Assembly: GCF_900635955.1 (NCBI RefSeq)
Contig: NZ_LR134201.1
Coordinates: 682,001 to 746,000, forward strand
Length of the DNA: 64,000 nucleotides
Source of the DNA: Cedecea lapagei
GTDB taxonomy: Bacteria > Pseudomonadota > Gammaproteobacteria > Enterobacterales > Enterobacteriaceae
Direction of reading: 5' to 3'
Shown here: piece by piece, positions 18,271-26,276 of the stretch
Position numbering within the stretch: the first letter of the stretch is position 1
Layout of the letters: each line of letters begins with the position of its first letter
Position numbers and translations under genes: made by a program
The notes under the pieces: generated by a model
What the model was told of the DNA's origin: nothing
Database searches by the model: none
What the model saw: only the letters and a program-made list of their open reading frames with translations

Positions 18271-18733
18271 TTACATCTCCAAAGGAATGTTTCGTGCAAT
18301 GTTGAAAAAATCGCAGATTAAACGCCGTTAAAGGGTTAACTGCTGAAACTAAATTCTGGCCGTGGGCGTTTTTTTAGTAGTTGTGGCCCGTGACTATCGG
18401 CGGGCGGAAAGATACAGTTATGTCATCCATGTATCAGTGATCGCGATCCCAAATGCGATAATCTACGTTTGTTACGCAACAAACCCGCATAACAGTCTGT
18501 TCATAAGCATCAACTTGATATTTATGGGCGCGAAGCCTAACACTTGCCGATGATGCAATAAATTAAAGCTGACCAAATAACTCGGTTTTTGCCAAAGAAA
18601 GTGACTAAAACAGCATTTTTCAACGAGTATTTGCTTCAGGGCGCGATGTTTATGCTTTTAAGTGTGAGCGCAATCGATTAAATGGCGCCGGAAAGGGGAA
18701 AAAAGAGGGGCGGCTGTGGGCCGCCCTGGAAGG
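18271..18733. promoter_or_regulatory. Upstream region of sdaC with a candidate CRP site at 18436-18451
   Basis: No gene is seen in this 463-bp stretch. AGTGATCGCGATCCCA at 18436-18451 matches 8 of the 10 core positions of the CRP consensus (TGTGA-6-TCACA), centred about 173 bp upstream of sdaC. A weaker TGTGAGCGCAATCGAT lies at 18662-18677. CRP activation of sdaC is known in E. coli, but neither site is strong enough to call firmly. The ppnN terminator occupies 18699-18726. Confidence 0.35.
18699..18726 (-). terminator. Intrinsic terminator of ppnN
   Basis: On the minus strand GGGCGGC-CCACA-GCCGCCC is followed by CTCTTTTTT, just downstream of the ppnN stop codon. Confidence 0.88.
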
Positions 18734-20098
18734 TTAACGTACGATTTCGTAGCAGGGGATGTAGGCGCTGCCGGGCAGCTTCATGCGGTGCTGGGCAACA
18801 AAGCCCTGCAGCAGAACGTCCATGCGCTTCATCATCTCCGGATCGCCGTGCAGCTTGTACGGGCCGAATTTCTCGATGGCATGGATACCCGCCTCTTTCA
18901 CGTTCCCGGCGACAATACCGGAGAAGGCCCGGCGCAGGGATGCCGCCAGTTTCTCCGCTGGCTGATCCGGATAGAGCTGCAGGTTAGCCATATTTTCGTG
19001 GGTAGGTTCAAACGGCATTTGCAGGTCAGGTGAAATGCGAATTGACCAGTTGAAGCCGTAGGCATCGCCGGTCTCGCGGCGGTTCTCTTTCACCTGCGGC
19101 ATGGCCTTTTTCATCACCCGCGCGACTTCGGTCGCATCGTCAATGATGATTTTATAGTGGCGGCGAGCCTGCTCGCCCAGGGTGCTAACGATAAATTCAT
19201 CCAGCACGCGGAAATAGTCGGCACTCTCTTTCGGGCCGGTCAAAATCAGCGGCAGCACCTGATCGTGGTTGTGCGGATTCATCAGAATACCGAGCAGATA
19301 GAGCAGCTCTTCTGCGGTACCGACGCCGCCGGGGAAAATAATAATACCGTGGGCGATACGCACAAACGCCTCAAGCCGTTTCTCAATATCCGGCATGATG
19401 ATCAGTTCGTTGACCAGCGGGTTAGGCGGCTCGGCGGCAATGATGGACGGTTCCGTCAGGCCGATAAAACGCCCTTCTTTGTAGCGCTGCTGGGCGTGAC
19501 CGACGGCGGCGCCTTTCATCGGGGCCTCCATCGCACCCGGCCCGCAGCCGGTACAGATGTTCAGCTCACGCAGCCCAAGCTGAGTCCCTACGCGACGGGC
19601 ATAGAGGTACTCATTTTCGTTAATCGAGTGGCCGCCCCAGCACACCACCAGGTTTGGCGCTTCGCCGACGTGCAGCGCACGGGCATTTCGTAAAATTGAA
19701 AACACCATATTAGTGATATGAATGGAGTTTTCTTTATTTAAATGCTGGAAACGGCCTGCGTTGGCGATTTGGCCGTTAACAAACAGAATATCCCGCAGTA
19801 CGGCAAACAGGTTAGCCTGCAGTGCGCGGATGATGCGGCCGTCGACAAAGGCCTCTTCCGGGGGATTAATCAGCTCAAGTTTCACGCCGCGTTCACGGCG
19901 TAACACATTGATGTCAAAGTTCTGATAGCGGGAAAGCAGCTCTTTGCTGCTGTCGGTTTGACTGCCGGAATTTAGGACCGCCAGTGAGCAGTTACGAAAC
20001 AGTTGATAAAGGTCGCTGCTGGCGGTGCGTTTAAGCATATCGACTTCCAGCTGCGACAACATATCCATTGAGCCAAGCGGGCTAATATGTGTAATCAA
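18734..20098 (-). CDS. ppnN: Nucleotide 5'-monophosphate nucleosidase PpnN
   Basis: PpnN (YgdH) hydrolyses purine and pyrimidine monophosphates to base and ribose 5-phosphate and is stimulated by (p)ppGpp, linking it functionally to RelA encoded at 30460. The LOG-like nucleosidase domain has the segments CTGCGPGAMEAPMKGA and IIIFPGGVGTAEELLYLLG. The 454-aa product starts at a TTG (20098-20096) with an ideal AAGGAG site five bases upstream; no ATG gives the family N-terminus MITHISPLGSMDMLSQLE. Confidence 0.95.
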   Translation of the reverse strand: MITHISPLGSMDMLSQLEVDMLKRTASSDLYQLFRNCSLAVLNSGSQTDSSKELLSRYQNFDINVLRRERGVKLELINPPEEAFVDGRIIRALQANLFAVLRDILFVNGQIANAGRFQHLNKENSIHITNMVFSILRNARALHVGEAPNLVVCWGGHSINENEYLYARRVGTQLGLRELNICTGCGPGAMEAPMKGAAVGHAQQRYKEGRFIGLTEPSIIAAEPPNPLVNELIIMPDIEKRLEAFVRIAHGIIIFPGGVGTAEELLYLLGILMNPHNHDQVLPLILTGPKESADYFRVLDEFIVSTLGEQARRHYKIIIDDATEVARVMKKAMPQVKENRRETGDAYGFNWSIRISPDLQMPFEPTHENMANLQLYPDQPAEKLAASLRRAFSGIVAGNVKEAGIHAIEKFGPYKLHGDPEMMKRMDVLLQGFVAQHRMKLPGSAYIPCYEIVR

Positions 20099-20213
20099 GT
20101 GAACTCCTTACGGAACGAAAAGTGCCGTTCTCACAGATTACAATAGCCCTGGCTTGTTCACTTTAACAACCCGTAAACCACATACCCTTTTGGCTCTGCG
20201 GGCGATTTCGCAC

Positions 20214-21056
20214 TTATTGACGCGTCAGGCGGCCAAAAGCAGGATGGAAATCGGTATTGGTGCGCCACGGGTTAATGTCCAGCCCGCCCCGGCGCGTATA
20301 GCGCGCGTAGACGCTCAGCGTTTGCGGCTGGCAGAAGCGCTGCAGGTCGTTAAAGATGCGCTCCACGCACTGCTCGTGGAACTCATTGTGATGGCGGAAA
20401 GAGACCAGATAGCGCAGCAGCTTTTCGCGGTCGATTTTCGGGCCGCGATAGTGGATCTGCACGGAACCCCAGTCAGGCTGATGGGTGATCAGGCAGTTGG
20501 ACTTCAGCAGGTGGCTAACCAGCGTCTCTTCCACGATTTCGGCGCCCGCAGCCTGCTGCAGATAATCCGCATTAAATTCGTAGCTGTCGATGGTGATGTC
20601 CTGCTCGTCGATGCATTCACCCCTAAAGGCCGCAATTTCCTGCCCTTCCAGCTCATGCAGGCGGAAAAGCACCACGCTGACCTCTCCTTCGGCGCAGGCG
20701 CTTAAATCGCGCTTCAGCGTCTCCTGAACGGTTTCCCAGTCGGCAAACCGCGTCTGGTTAAAGCTGTTCAGATAGAGTTTGAAGCTTTTTGACTCCACCA
20801 GGTTAACGCTATTGGCGTCCAGCTGCACATGGCCCACGGCCACCTGAGGAAGCCCTTTGCTGTTCAGCCAGGAGAGTTCATACAGCGTCCAGATGTCGCC
20901 GCCGCTGAACGGCAGGCTGTCGGCATGGAGGCCAAGCGGGTCGCGATTGAGGCTGCGCGGCACGGCCTGCAGCAGCGAGGGCTGGTATTGATCCTGATAA
21001 GCGGTTGGCTTACCCAGCGTCAGGCCACTCAGAGCCTGGTGATTTTCGTAGGACAT
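20214..21056 (-). CDS. queF: NADPH-dependent 7-cyano-7-deazaguanine reductase
   Basis: QueF reduces preQ0 to preQ1, the last free-base step of queuosine biosynthesis. The 280-aa bimodular T-fold protein has the signature ESKSFKLYLNSFNQTRF near residue 89 and the active-site cysteine in LLKSNCLITHQPDWGSV near residue 188, with the catalytic Asp seven residues later. queD and queE, other steps of the pathway, are also in this window but not adjacent. Confidence 0.97.
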   Translation of the reverse strand: MSYENHQALSGLTLGKPTAYQDQYQPSLLQAVPRSLNRDPLGLHADSLPFSGGDIWTLYELSWLNSKGLPQVAVGHVQLDANSVNLVESKSFKLYLNSFNQTRFADWETVQETLKRDLSACAEGEVSVVLFRLHELEGQEIAAFRGECIDEQDITIDSYEFNADYLQQAAGAEIVEETLVSHLLKSNCLITHQPDWGSVQIHYRGPKIDREKLLRYLVSFRHHNEFHEQCVERIFNDLQRFCQPQTLSVYARYTRRGGLDINPWRTNTDFHPAFGRLTRQ

Positions 21057-21120
21057 GTTTCACCGAGATAAAGGTACAATTAGCTTTTATTGTACCCCAG
21101 CCTACGCGAGTGAGAAATTA

Positions 21121-21666
21121 ATGAACGAAGTCGCCCTTGCCCTCAAAGAGTTTACCCGCCGTTTTTGCGACCAGTGGCAGGAAGAAACGGGAGGCTGGCC
21201 CGCCAGCGAAGCGCTCTATGGTATTCCATCCCCCTGTATTGTGACGACCACGGGCGGCGACGTGCGCTGGCAGCCTCAGCCGTTTACGCCGGAGGCCGAC
21301 TTAAGCGCCGTTGAACGAGCGCTGGATCTCTCCCTCCAGCCTGCCGTCGAAGCGTTTTATACCACGCAGTTTGCCGGAGACATGCCAGCCGTACACGGTA
21401 ACACCGCGCTGACTCTGCTGCAGGCGTGGAGTGAAGATGATTTTGTGCGGGTGCAGGAGAATCTGATTGGTCATCTGGTCACGCAGAAGCGTCTGAAATT
21501 ATCGCCAACGCTCTTTTTAGCCACCACCGAAGATGAAATGGAGGTCGTTTCCCTGTGCAACTTGACAGGCGAGGTCGTGATTGAAAGAATCGGCACCCCT
21601 CAGCGCACCGTGCTCTCCACCTCCCTTCCTGACTTCCTCAATGCCTTAACGCCGCAGGTTATTTAG
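21121..21666 (+). CDS. syd: SecY-interacting protein Syd
   Basis: Syd is a small cytoplasmic protein that binds SecY at the inner membrane and acts as a quality check on mis-assembled translocons. The ATG at 21121 gives 181 aa, matching E. coli; the frame is open further upstream without family similarity. Conserved segments include LYGIPSPCIV and FYTTQFAGDMPA. It is divergent from queF with 64 bp between them and is followed by csrB. Confidence 0.95.
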   Translation: MNEVALALKEFTRRFCDQWQEETGGWPASEALYGIPSPCIVTTTGGDVRWQPQPFTPEADLSAVERALDLSLQPAVEAFYTTQFAGDMPAVHGNTALTLLQAWSEDDFVRVQENLIGHLVTQKRLKLSPTLFLATTEDEMEVVSLCNLTGEVVIERIGTPQRTVLSTSLPDFLNALTPQVI

Positions 21667-21684
21667 CTTTTTTACCCAAAGGTT

Positions 21685-21702
21685 TGTGAGAGATCTCTTA
21701 CA
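21685..21702. promoter_or_regulatory. UvrY (SirA) box upstream of csrB
   Basis: TGTGAGAGATCTCTTACA is an 18-bp near-perfect palindrome matching the UvrY/SirA inverted repeat of enteric csrB promoters. It lies about 170-190 bp before the csrB 5' end, where the E. coli site is also distal. A second partial copy, TGTGAGAGATCG, starts at 21708. The cognate sensor BarA is encoded at 26277-29033. Confidence 0.8.
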
Positions 21703-21871
21703 CGGGGTGTGAGAGATCGCTCCATTTAGCGGCAGATGAAAGCGACTCTCATTTATGGATATTCATATAAAACAATATGTTATTTTTGGTTTAGGAAAGT
21801 TCCGAATGAAAGTTTTTGCCCGCGAGGCCGCTGCATCCCTTGTCACAAGCGGGCAAATAGAGGATTCTATG

Positions 21872-22246
21872 TCCACCGACAGGAGGTCGGCGTTGTGAAG
21901 GAGATATTAGGATGATGTCGCTTCATGACGAAAGGAACCCGCCGGGATGGCGCACAGGGAAGGCTTCACAGATGAAGCAAGGATAACTCAGGAAGAGTCA
22001 GGGACACCTCCAGGATGGAGAATGAGAGCCGTAACAGGAGTACGGTGGGTCAGGAAGACTTAAGGAGTTAGCGTCAGGATGATGCAGGACACCATCAGGA
22101 TGATGGTAGCAGGAAGCCATGGCGATGGATTGTTGGTCAGGAGACCAGAGGACAAAGTTGTCACGGACGAGCAGGGAGCACGAAAAGTAGCCGGATTAGC
22201 TGCGAAACGAACCGGGAGCACTGTGTAAACAGTGCTCCCTTTTTTT
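21872..22246 (+). ncRNA. csrB: CsrB regulatory RNA (CsrA antagonist)
   Basis: A non-coding segment of about 375 nt contains some 25 GGA triplets by my count, many as CAGGA or AGGAT in hairpin loops (for example CACCTCCAGGATGGAGAATG). It ends in a conserved tail: AAGTTGTCACGGACGAGCAG, then CGAAACGAACCGGGAGC and the terminator AGCACTG-TGTAAA-CAGTGCT plus T run. This is the CsrB architecture: multiple GGA loops sequester CsrA dimers. Location between syd and yqcC, same strand, is as in E. coli. The exact 5' end (about 21872-21876) is estimated. Confidence 0.95.
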
Positions 22247-22316
22247 ATGCCTTTTTCACGGGCAGAGAAGAAGTGTTATTCTGTACCGCTCTTTTCCACT
22301 GAAGTATGAGGTTTCC

Positions 22317-22646
22317 ATGGAGCGCCAGAAGCTGGTTCGCCGCCATTTACTCACCCTTGAGCAGATCCTGCGCGATCACTCCCTCTGGCAGGGCCTGCCT
22401 CCCGATCCTGCGGCATTTGAGAGCACCCAGCCTTTCTGTCTGGATACGCTGCAGCCACATGAATGGCTGCAATGGGTGTTGATTCCTCGTATGAACGCCC
22501 TGCTGGATAGCCAGCATCCGCTGCCTGAAGCCTTTGCCATCGCGCCGTATTTCGAAATGGCGCTGGAGCCTACGCACAGCGTTCGCGAGCCGCTGCTTGC
22601 CGTTCTGCTTGAGCTGGACGCCTTGTTTGACGTGGAACAGGGCTGA
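22317..22646 (+). CDS. yqcC: YqcC family protein
   Basis: A 109-aa helical protein of the YqcC family (conserved LEWLQWVLIPRM-type segment, here HEWLQWVLIPRMNALLD). Function is unknown. Its stop codon overlaps the truC start (TGATG), so it is coupled with truC and yqcA in one operon. Confidence 0.93.
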   Translation: MERQKLVRRHLLTLEQILRDHSLWQGLPPDPAAFESTQPFCLDTLQPHEWLQWVLIPRMNALLDSQHPLPEAFAIAPYFEMALEPTHSVREPLLAVLLELDALFDVEQG

Positions 22647-23425
22647 TGCTGGAGATTATTTACCAGGATGAGTGGCTGGTTGCGGTAAATAAGCCGTCGG
22701 GCTGGCTAGTGCACCGCAGCTGGCTGGACAGGCACGAAAAAGTGGTGGTGATGCAAACCGTTCGCGATCAGATTGGTCAGCACGTCTTTACCGTGCATCG
22801 CCTCGACCGGCCAACATCCGGCGTACTGCTGATGGGGTTATCCAGCGAGGTCGGACGCCTGCTGTCTCAACAATTTGAGCAGCACCAGATGCAGAAACGC
22901 TATCATGCCGTCGTGCGTGGCTGGCTGCAGGATGAAGCCGTTCTGGATTATCCGCTGGTTGAAGAGCTGGATAAAATCGCCGATAAGTTTAGCGACCAGG
23001 ATAAAGGACCGCAGCCCGCGGTGACGCATTACCGGGGCTTAGCAACGGTCGAAATGCCGGTGGCCGTAGGGCGTTATCCTACTGCTCGCTACAGTCTGGT
23101 GGAGCTTGAGCCAAAGACCGGCCGAAAACATCAGCTTCGCCGTCATCTTGCGCATCTTCGCCACCCAATAATTGGCGATTCCAAACACGGAGATTTGCGC
23201 CAAAACCGCGGTGCGGCGGAGCATTTTGGCTGCCAGCGGCTGATGCTGCATGCCAGCCAGCTCTCGTTAAATCATCCCGTAACCGGGGAGCCGCTGACGC
23301 TGACAGCGGGTCTGGATGAGACCTGGATGCAAATGCTGACAAACTTTGGCTGGCGCGGCCAGCTGCCGGCTGTGGAAAATAGTGAGTGCGATCCGGCGAG
23401 CTGCCAGGATGAGCCTTGTCTCTAA
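22646..23425 (+). CDS. truC: tRNA pseudouridine(65) synthase
   Basis: TruC makes pseudouridine 65 in tRNA-Ile and tRNA-Asp. The RluA-family catalytic motif HRLDRPTSGVLLMG near residues 51-64 contains the catalytic Asp. Further RluA motifs are RYSLVELEPKTGRKHQLRRH and HPIIGDSKHGD. The 259-aa length is typical. Confidence 0.96.
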   Translation: MLEIIYQDEWLVAVNKPSGWLVHRSWLDRHEKVVVMQTVRDQIGQHVFTVHRLDRPTSGVLLMGLSSEVGRLLSQQFEQHQMQKRYHAVVRGWLQDEAVLDYPLVEELDKIADKFSDQDKGPQPAVTHYRGLATVEMPVAVGRYPTARYSLVELEPKTGRKHQLRRHLAHLRHPIIGDSKHGDLRQNRGAAEHFGCQRLMLHASQLSLNHPVTGEPLTLTAGLDETWMQMLTNFGWRGQLPAVENSECDPASCQDEPCL

Positions 23426-23442
23426 TTCTTAAGGAGTTACCG

Positions 23443-23892
23443 ATGGCCGAAGTGGGTATTTTTGTAGGCACGATGTATGGCAACGCGCTGTTAGTGGCGG
23501 AGGAAGCCGAAACCATTCTGAAAAAACACGGGCATCAGGCAAAGGTGTTTGAAGATCCCGATCTCACGGAGTGGCAGTATTACCGCAACCATTATGCGCT
23601 GGTGGTGACCTCCACGACCGGACAGGGCGATCTGCCGGACAGCATTGTCCCGCTGTTCCAGGCCATTAAAGATCAGTTGGGGTATCAACCTGAGCTGCAT
23701 TACGGGCTGATTGCCCTCGGCGACAGCAACTACGATCGTTTTTGCGGCGGCGGTAAGCAGTTTGATGCCCTGCTGCAGGAGCAGGGGGCAACGCGCATCT
23801 CGGACGTGCTGACGATCGACGCCAATGACCATCCGGAGCCTGAGATCGTTTCCGGCCCTTGGGTTGAGCAGTGGGCGACTTTACTGAAATGA
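23443..23892 (+). CDS. yqcA: Flavodoxin YqcA
   Basis: A 149-aa single-domain flavodoxin. The FMN phosphate loop is GIFVGTMYGNALLVAEE near residue 5, and TSTTGQGDLPDS and ALGDSNYDRFCGGG form the isoalloxazine-binding loops. The electron partner is unknown. The ATG at 23443, 17 bp after truC, gives the family N-terminus MAEVGIFVG and has AAGGAG upstream; an in-frame ATG at 23416 inside truC is rejected. Confidence 0.95.
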   Translation: MAEVGIFVGTMYGNALLVAEEAETILKKHGHQAKVFEDPDLTEWQYYRNHYALVVTSTTGQGDLPDSIVPLFQAIKDQLGYQPELHYGLIALGDSNYDRFCGGGKQFDALLQEQGATRISDVLTIDANDHPEPEIVSGPWVEQWATLLK

Positions 23893-23898
23893 GTGAAG

Positions 23899-23931
23899 GC
23901 AGTGCGGGCAAGTCTCGCTTTCCCGCACTGC
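23899..23931. terminator. Hairpin between yqcA and ramA
   Basis: A 10-bp perfect stem (GCAGTGCGGG at 23899-23908 and its complement at 23922-23931) lies between the convergent genes. There is no T run on either side, so termination would be weak or Rho-assisted. Confidence 0.45.
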
Positions 23932-23938
23932 AAACGTC

Positions 23939-24280
23939 TTAGTTCAGCGTCGTGTCATGATCGCGGCGATAGGCGCCGGGAGAGGTGTTGAACCTTTTCC
24001 CGAAGGTACGGGTAAAAGATTGCTGCGAATCAAAGCCGTAGCGTATTGAGATATCGAGGATTTTATCCTCGGTATTTTTCAGATCTTCCGCCGCCAGCTG
24101 CAGCTTGCGCTCACGGATATAGGCGCCGAGGCTTTTCCCAGCCCAGTCGGAGAACATCCGTTGCAGATACCATTTCGAGTAGCCGGACTGCCTGGCGACT
24201 TCATCAATACGCAGCGGACGCTGCATGTTGCCATCGACCCACTCAAGCAGAGATTCCATAAAATCTTTAGGCATGGACAT
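23939..24280 (-). CDS. ramA: AraC/XylS-family regulator RamA-like
   Basis: A 113-aa two-HTH AraC-type activator of the MarA/SoxS/Rob/RamA group. HTH 1 is IDEVARQSGYSKWYLQRMF (residues about 25-43) and HTH 2 ILDISIRYGFDSQQSFTRTF (about 74-93). Length equals that of RamA (113) and exceeds SoxS (107). It is encoded after a RomA-like hydrolase, with a RamR-like repressor divergent, which is the ram locus arrangement of Klebsiella and Enterobacter. RamA activates acrAB-tolC and represses ompF via micF, giving multidrug tolerance (known for the family). The ATG at 24280 has AGGAGAT four bases upstream. A more distant MarA/SoxS-type paralog is possible. Confidence 0.8.
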   Translation of the reverse strand: MSMPKDFMESLLEWVDGNMQRPLRIDEVARQSGYSKWYLQRMFSDWAGKSLGAYIRERKLQLAAEDLKNTEDKILDISIRYGFDSQQSFTRTFGKRFNTSPGAYRRDHDTTLN

Positions 24281-24322
24281 ATCATCTCCTTCGACATCTT
24301 GCTCGTTCGATAATTGATAGTG

Positions 24323-25450
24323 CTATTCCCACCAGGCGTCGAAAGCCTGGCGTGTTTGACTGACTTCCAGTATTTGCCCCATTTCCGGCGTAAGCAGGCG
24401 GTAGCTGCGGCCCACGCTTGCGGCAGCGATGCGGCGGAAGGGCTCGTCCCAGCTATGGTTTGCCAGCGCAAATCGACCCGCATGCCCCGGCACCATGGTT
24501 TTAGCGCCCAGCTCTTCCGTTGCCTTTGCGGCTTCTTCCGGCATCATGTGAATGTACTTCCAGCCTTCGTCGTACTGGCCGTTTTCCATAATTGCGAGAT
24601 CGATATCGTTAAACTGCTCGCCGATTTGCTTAAAGTGTGGGCCATAGCCGGTGTCGCCGCTGTAATAAACTTTCCGCTGCGGGGTGACCAACATAAAGCT
24701 GGCCCACAGCGTTTTGTTGCCGTTTAAGCCTCGGCCTGAGAAGTGGCGGGCCGGCAGAGCGTGGATCGTTAACGCGTCATCAATGGAGACTTTTTCCTGC
24801 CAGTCGAGCTCATGAATAAGCGCTGGTTCAAAGCCCCACGCCTCAAGGTGTGCGCCAACGCCAAGCGGCGTCACGATCTGTTTAATTTTTGGTTTTAGCG
24901 CGCGCAGCGTGGGGTAATCCAGATGATCCCAGTGATCGTGAGAGATAACCAGGGTATCGATTTCCGGCATATCTTCCGCTCGCCACGGATAGTCGCCCGC
25001 AAACGCCTTGTTCAAAAAAGCGAAAGGCGCAGCGTAGTGGCTGAACACCGGATCGATAAGAATGCGTTTGCCTTCGAGCTGGATAAACCACGACGAATGC
25101 CCAAGCCACACCACCAGATCCTGCTGCTTATCAAGCGCAGCCAGATCGGTTTCGATCAGCGGCAGAGGGCGATCGGGTTTCACCGTATCTGGACGGGAGG
25201 AGAAGAAATCCCACAGCGCCGCCAGCCGACCTCGTTTGTCGGTCATCATCGGCGTCTCCTGCTGATTGTGGAACTTGCCGTCACGGTACTGAGGCGACTG
25301 CTCAATGCGTTCGAGACGGCTGCCCTGCGGCAATTTGCCGAATTCAGTCACCGGGAACAGCGCAGCGCTGGTGGCAGTAAGGCCTAATAACATAATCACG
25401 ACCATGAATTTTAGGGTTAACGAACGCTTGCCCGAATGAGCGGCAGCCAT
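24323..25450 (-). CDS. romA: RomA-like metallo-beta-lactamase-fold hydrolase
   Basis: A 375-aa protein with an N-terminal hydrophobic segment (about residues 14-33: signal peptide or anchor) and an MBL-fold domain. The metal motif HxHxDH is in LVISHDHWDHLDY (about residue 175); further ligands are probably in YSGDTGYGPHF and MVPGHAGRFAL. It resembles UlaG/NAPE-PLD-like hydrolases. RomA-like genes lie directly upstream of ramA in Klebsiella and Enterobacter and are cotranscribed; here the gap to ramA is 42 bp. Its enzymatic substrate is unknown. Confidence 0.82.
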   Translation of the reverse strand: MAAAHSGKRSLTLKFMVVIMLLGLTATSAALFPVTEFGKLPQGSRLERIEQSPQYRDGKFHNQQETPMMTDKRGRLAALWDFFSSRPDTVKPDRPLPLIETDLAALDKQQDLVVWLGHSSWFIQLEGKRILIDPVFSHYAAPFAFLNKAFAGDYPWRAEDMPEIDTLVISHDHWDHLDYPTLRALKPKIKQIVTPLGVGAHLEAWGFEPALIHELDWQEKVSIDDALTIHALPARHFSGRGLNGNKTLWASFMLVTPQRKVYYSGDTGYGPHFKQIGEQFNDIDLAIMENGQYDEGWKYIHMMPEEAAKATEELGAKTMVPGHAGRFALANHSWDEPFRRIAAASVGRSYRLLTPEMGQILEVSQTRQAFDAWWE

Positions 25451-25489
25451 AAAGGGTTCTCTTAGAAATCGTGCGGTTCACGTTGCTAT

Positions 25490-25507
25490 TGAGTGAGTAA
25501 ACACTCA
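25490..25507. promoter_or_regulatory. RamR operator (perfect inverted repeat) between romA and ramR
   Basis: TGAGTG-AGTAAA-CACTCA is a perfect 6+6 inverted repeat. Its half-sites equal those of the RamR operator ATGAGTG...CACTCAT known from Salmonella. It lies 40-57 bp upstream of romA, so RamR bound here would block the romA-ramA promoter. Confidence 0.8.
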
Positions 25508-25633
25508 TTATAGACGGGCGAGGTCAACCGTCAATAAATTTTACGGTATGATAAAGAACATAACGTTCAGCGATCGCGGCGATCGTGATGGCTGAAATCC
25601 CTATCCCTGCAGATAACTGGCTTGTGAGGAACT

Positions 25634-26206
25634 GTGGCTCGTCCAAAAAGTGAAGATAAACGATTAGCATTACTCGATGCGGCTACCGACGCGATAGCGG
25701 AGCTGGGACTGGGGGCGGCAACGTCTTTAATTGCCAGAAAAGCAGGCGTGGCCGAAGGGACATTGTTCCGCTATTTCCCGACCAAAGACGAGTTGCTTAA
25801 TGCCGTTTATCTTCATCACAAGCAAGACCTCGGCAGCATGCTGATGAAGACCTACGATAGGCATGCGCTGAGTAAAGAGCGCTCCAGAACGGTGTGGGGA
25901 AACTATATCGACTGGGGGCTGGTGAACATCAATGCCCGCAAAGCGATGCGCCAGCTTGCGGTATCCGGCAAGATCACGCCTGACACGCTGGAGAAGGTTT
26001 ATCAGGCCTACCCGGATCTTCGCGAGCTGTCGAAGGAATGCGTCACCAACGAGGCGCTGACCGGCATTGAAACGGCCTTTGCCGACGCCATTTTTTTTGC
26101 GCTTGCGGAAACCACCATGGAGTTCGCGGGACGGGATGCCTCGCGCAGAGAGGAGTACAAGTCAGCGGGCTTTGACGTCATGTGGCGGGGGATGACCAAA
26201 GGTTAA
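25634..26206 (+). CDS. ramR: TetR-family repressor RamR-like
   Basis: A 190-aa TetR-family regulator. The HTH spans residues about 10-55 (ALLDAATDAIAELGLGAATS, then AGVAEGTLFRYFPTKDELL). The C-terminal ligand domain contains the segment LALAETTMEFAGRD-like (here FALAETTMEFAGRDASR), which I recognise from RamR proteins. RamR represses ramA and is relieved by bile acids and various drugs, and its loss causes multidrug resistance in Salmonella and Klebsiella. The start is a GTG or nearby ATG giving MARPKSEDKR. It is divergent from romA-ramA across the operator. Confidence 0.82.
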   Translation: MARPKSEDKRLALLDAATDAIAELGLGAATSLIARKAGVAEGTLFRYFPTKDELLNAVYLHHKQDLGSMLMKTYDRHALSKERSRTVWGNYIDWGLVNINARKAMRQLAVSGKITPDTLEKVYQAYPDLRELSKECVTNEALTGIETAFADAIFFALAETTMEFAGRDASRREEYKSAGFDVMWRGMTKG

Positions 26207-26232
26207 GCCGCTGCCTGTTTGGTCGAAAAGAT

Positions 26233-26260
26233 AAAGAGGGATGCCGGGCATTCCCTCTTT
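26233..26260. terminator. Bidirectional hairpin terminator between ramR and barA
   Basis: A 13-bp stem with one bulge (AAAGAGGGATGCC / GGGCATTCCCTCTTT) sits between the convergent genes. The A/T-rich stem ends provide a short T run on each strand. Confidence 0.65.
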
Positions 26261-26276
26261 GTGTGTAGTTCCGCGA

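Noticed and set aside
16786..18321. Long open frame (511 aa) on the plus strand
   Set aside because: It lies antisense to sdaC and the 5' end of sdaB, has a His/Gln/Arg-rich composition without any recognisable family, and both real genes are certain.
18662..18677. TGTGAGCGCAATCGAT as a CRP site for sdaC
   Set aside because: Only the left half-site is good and it lies about 400 bp upstream of sdaC, next to the ppnN end.
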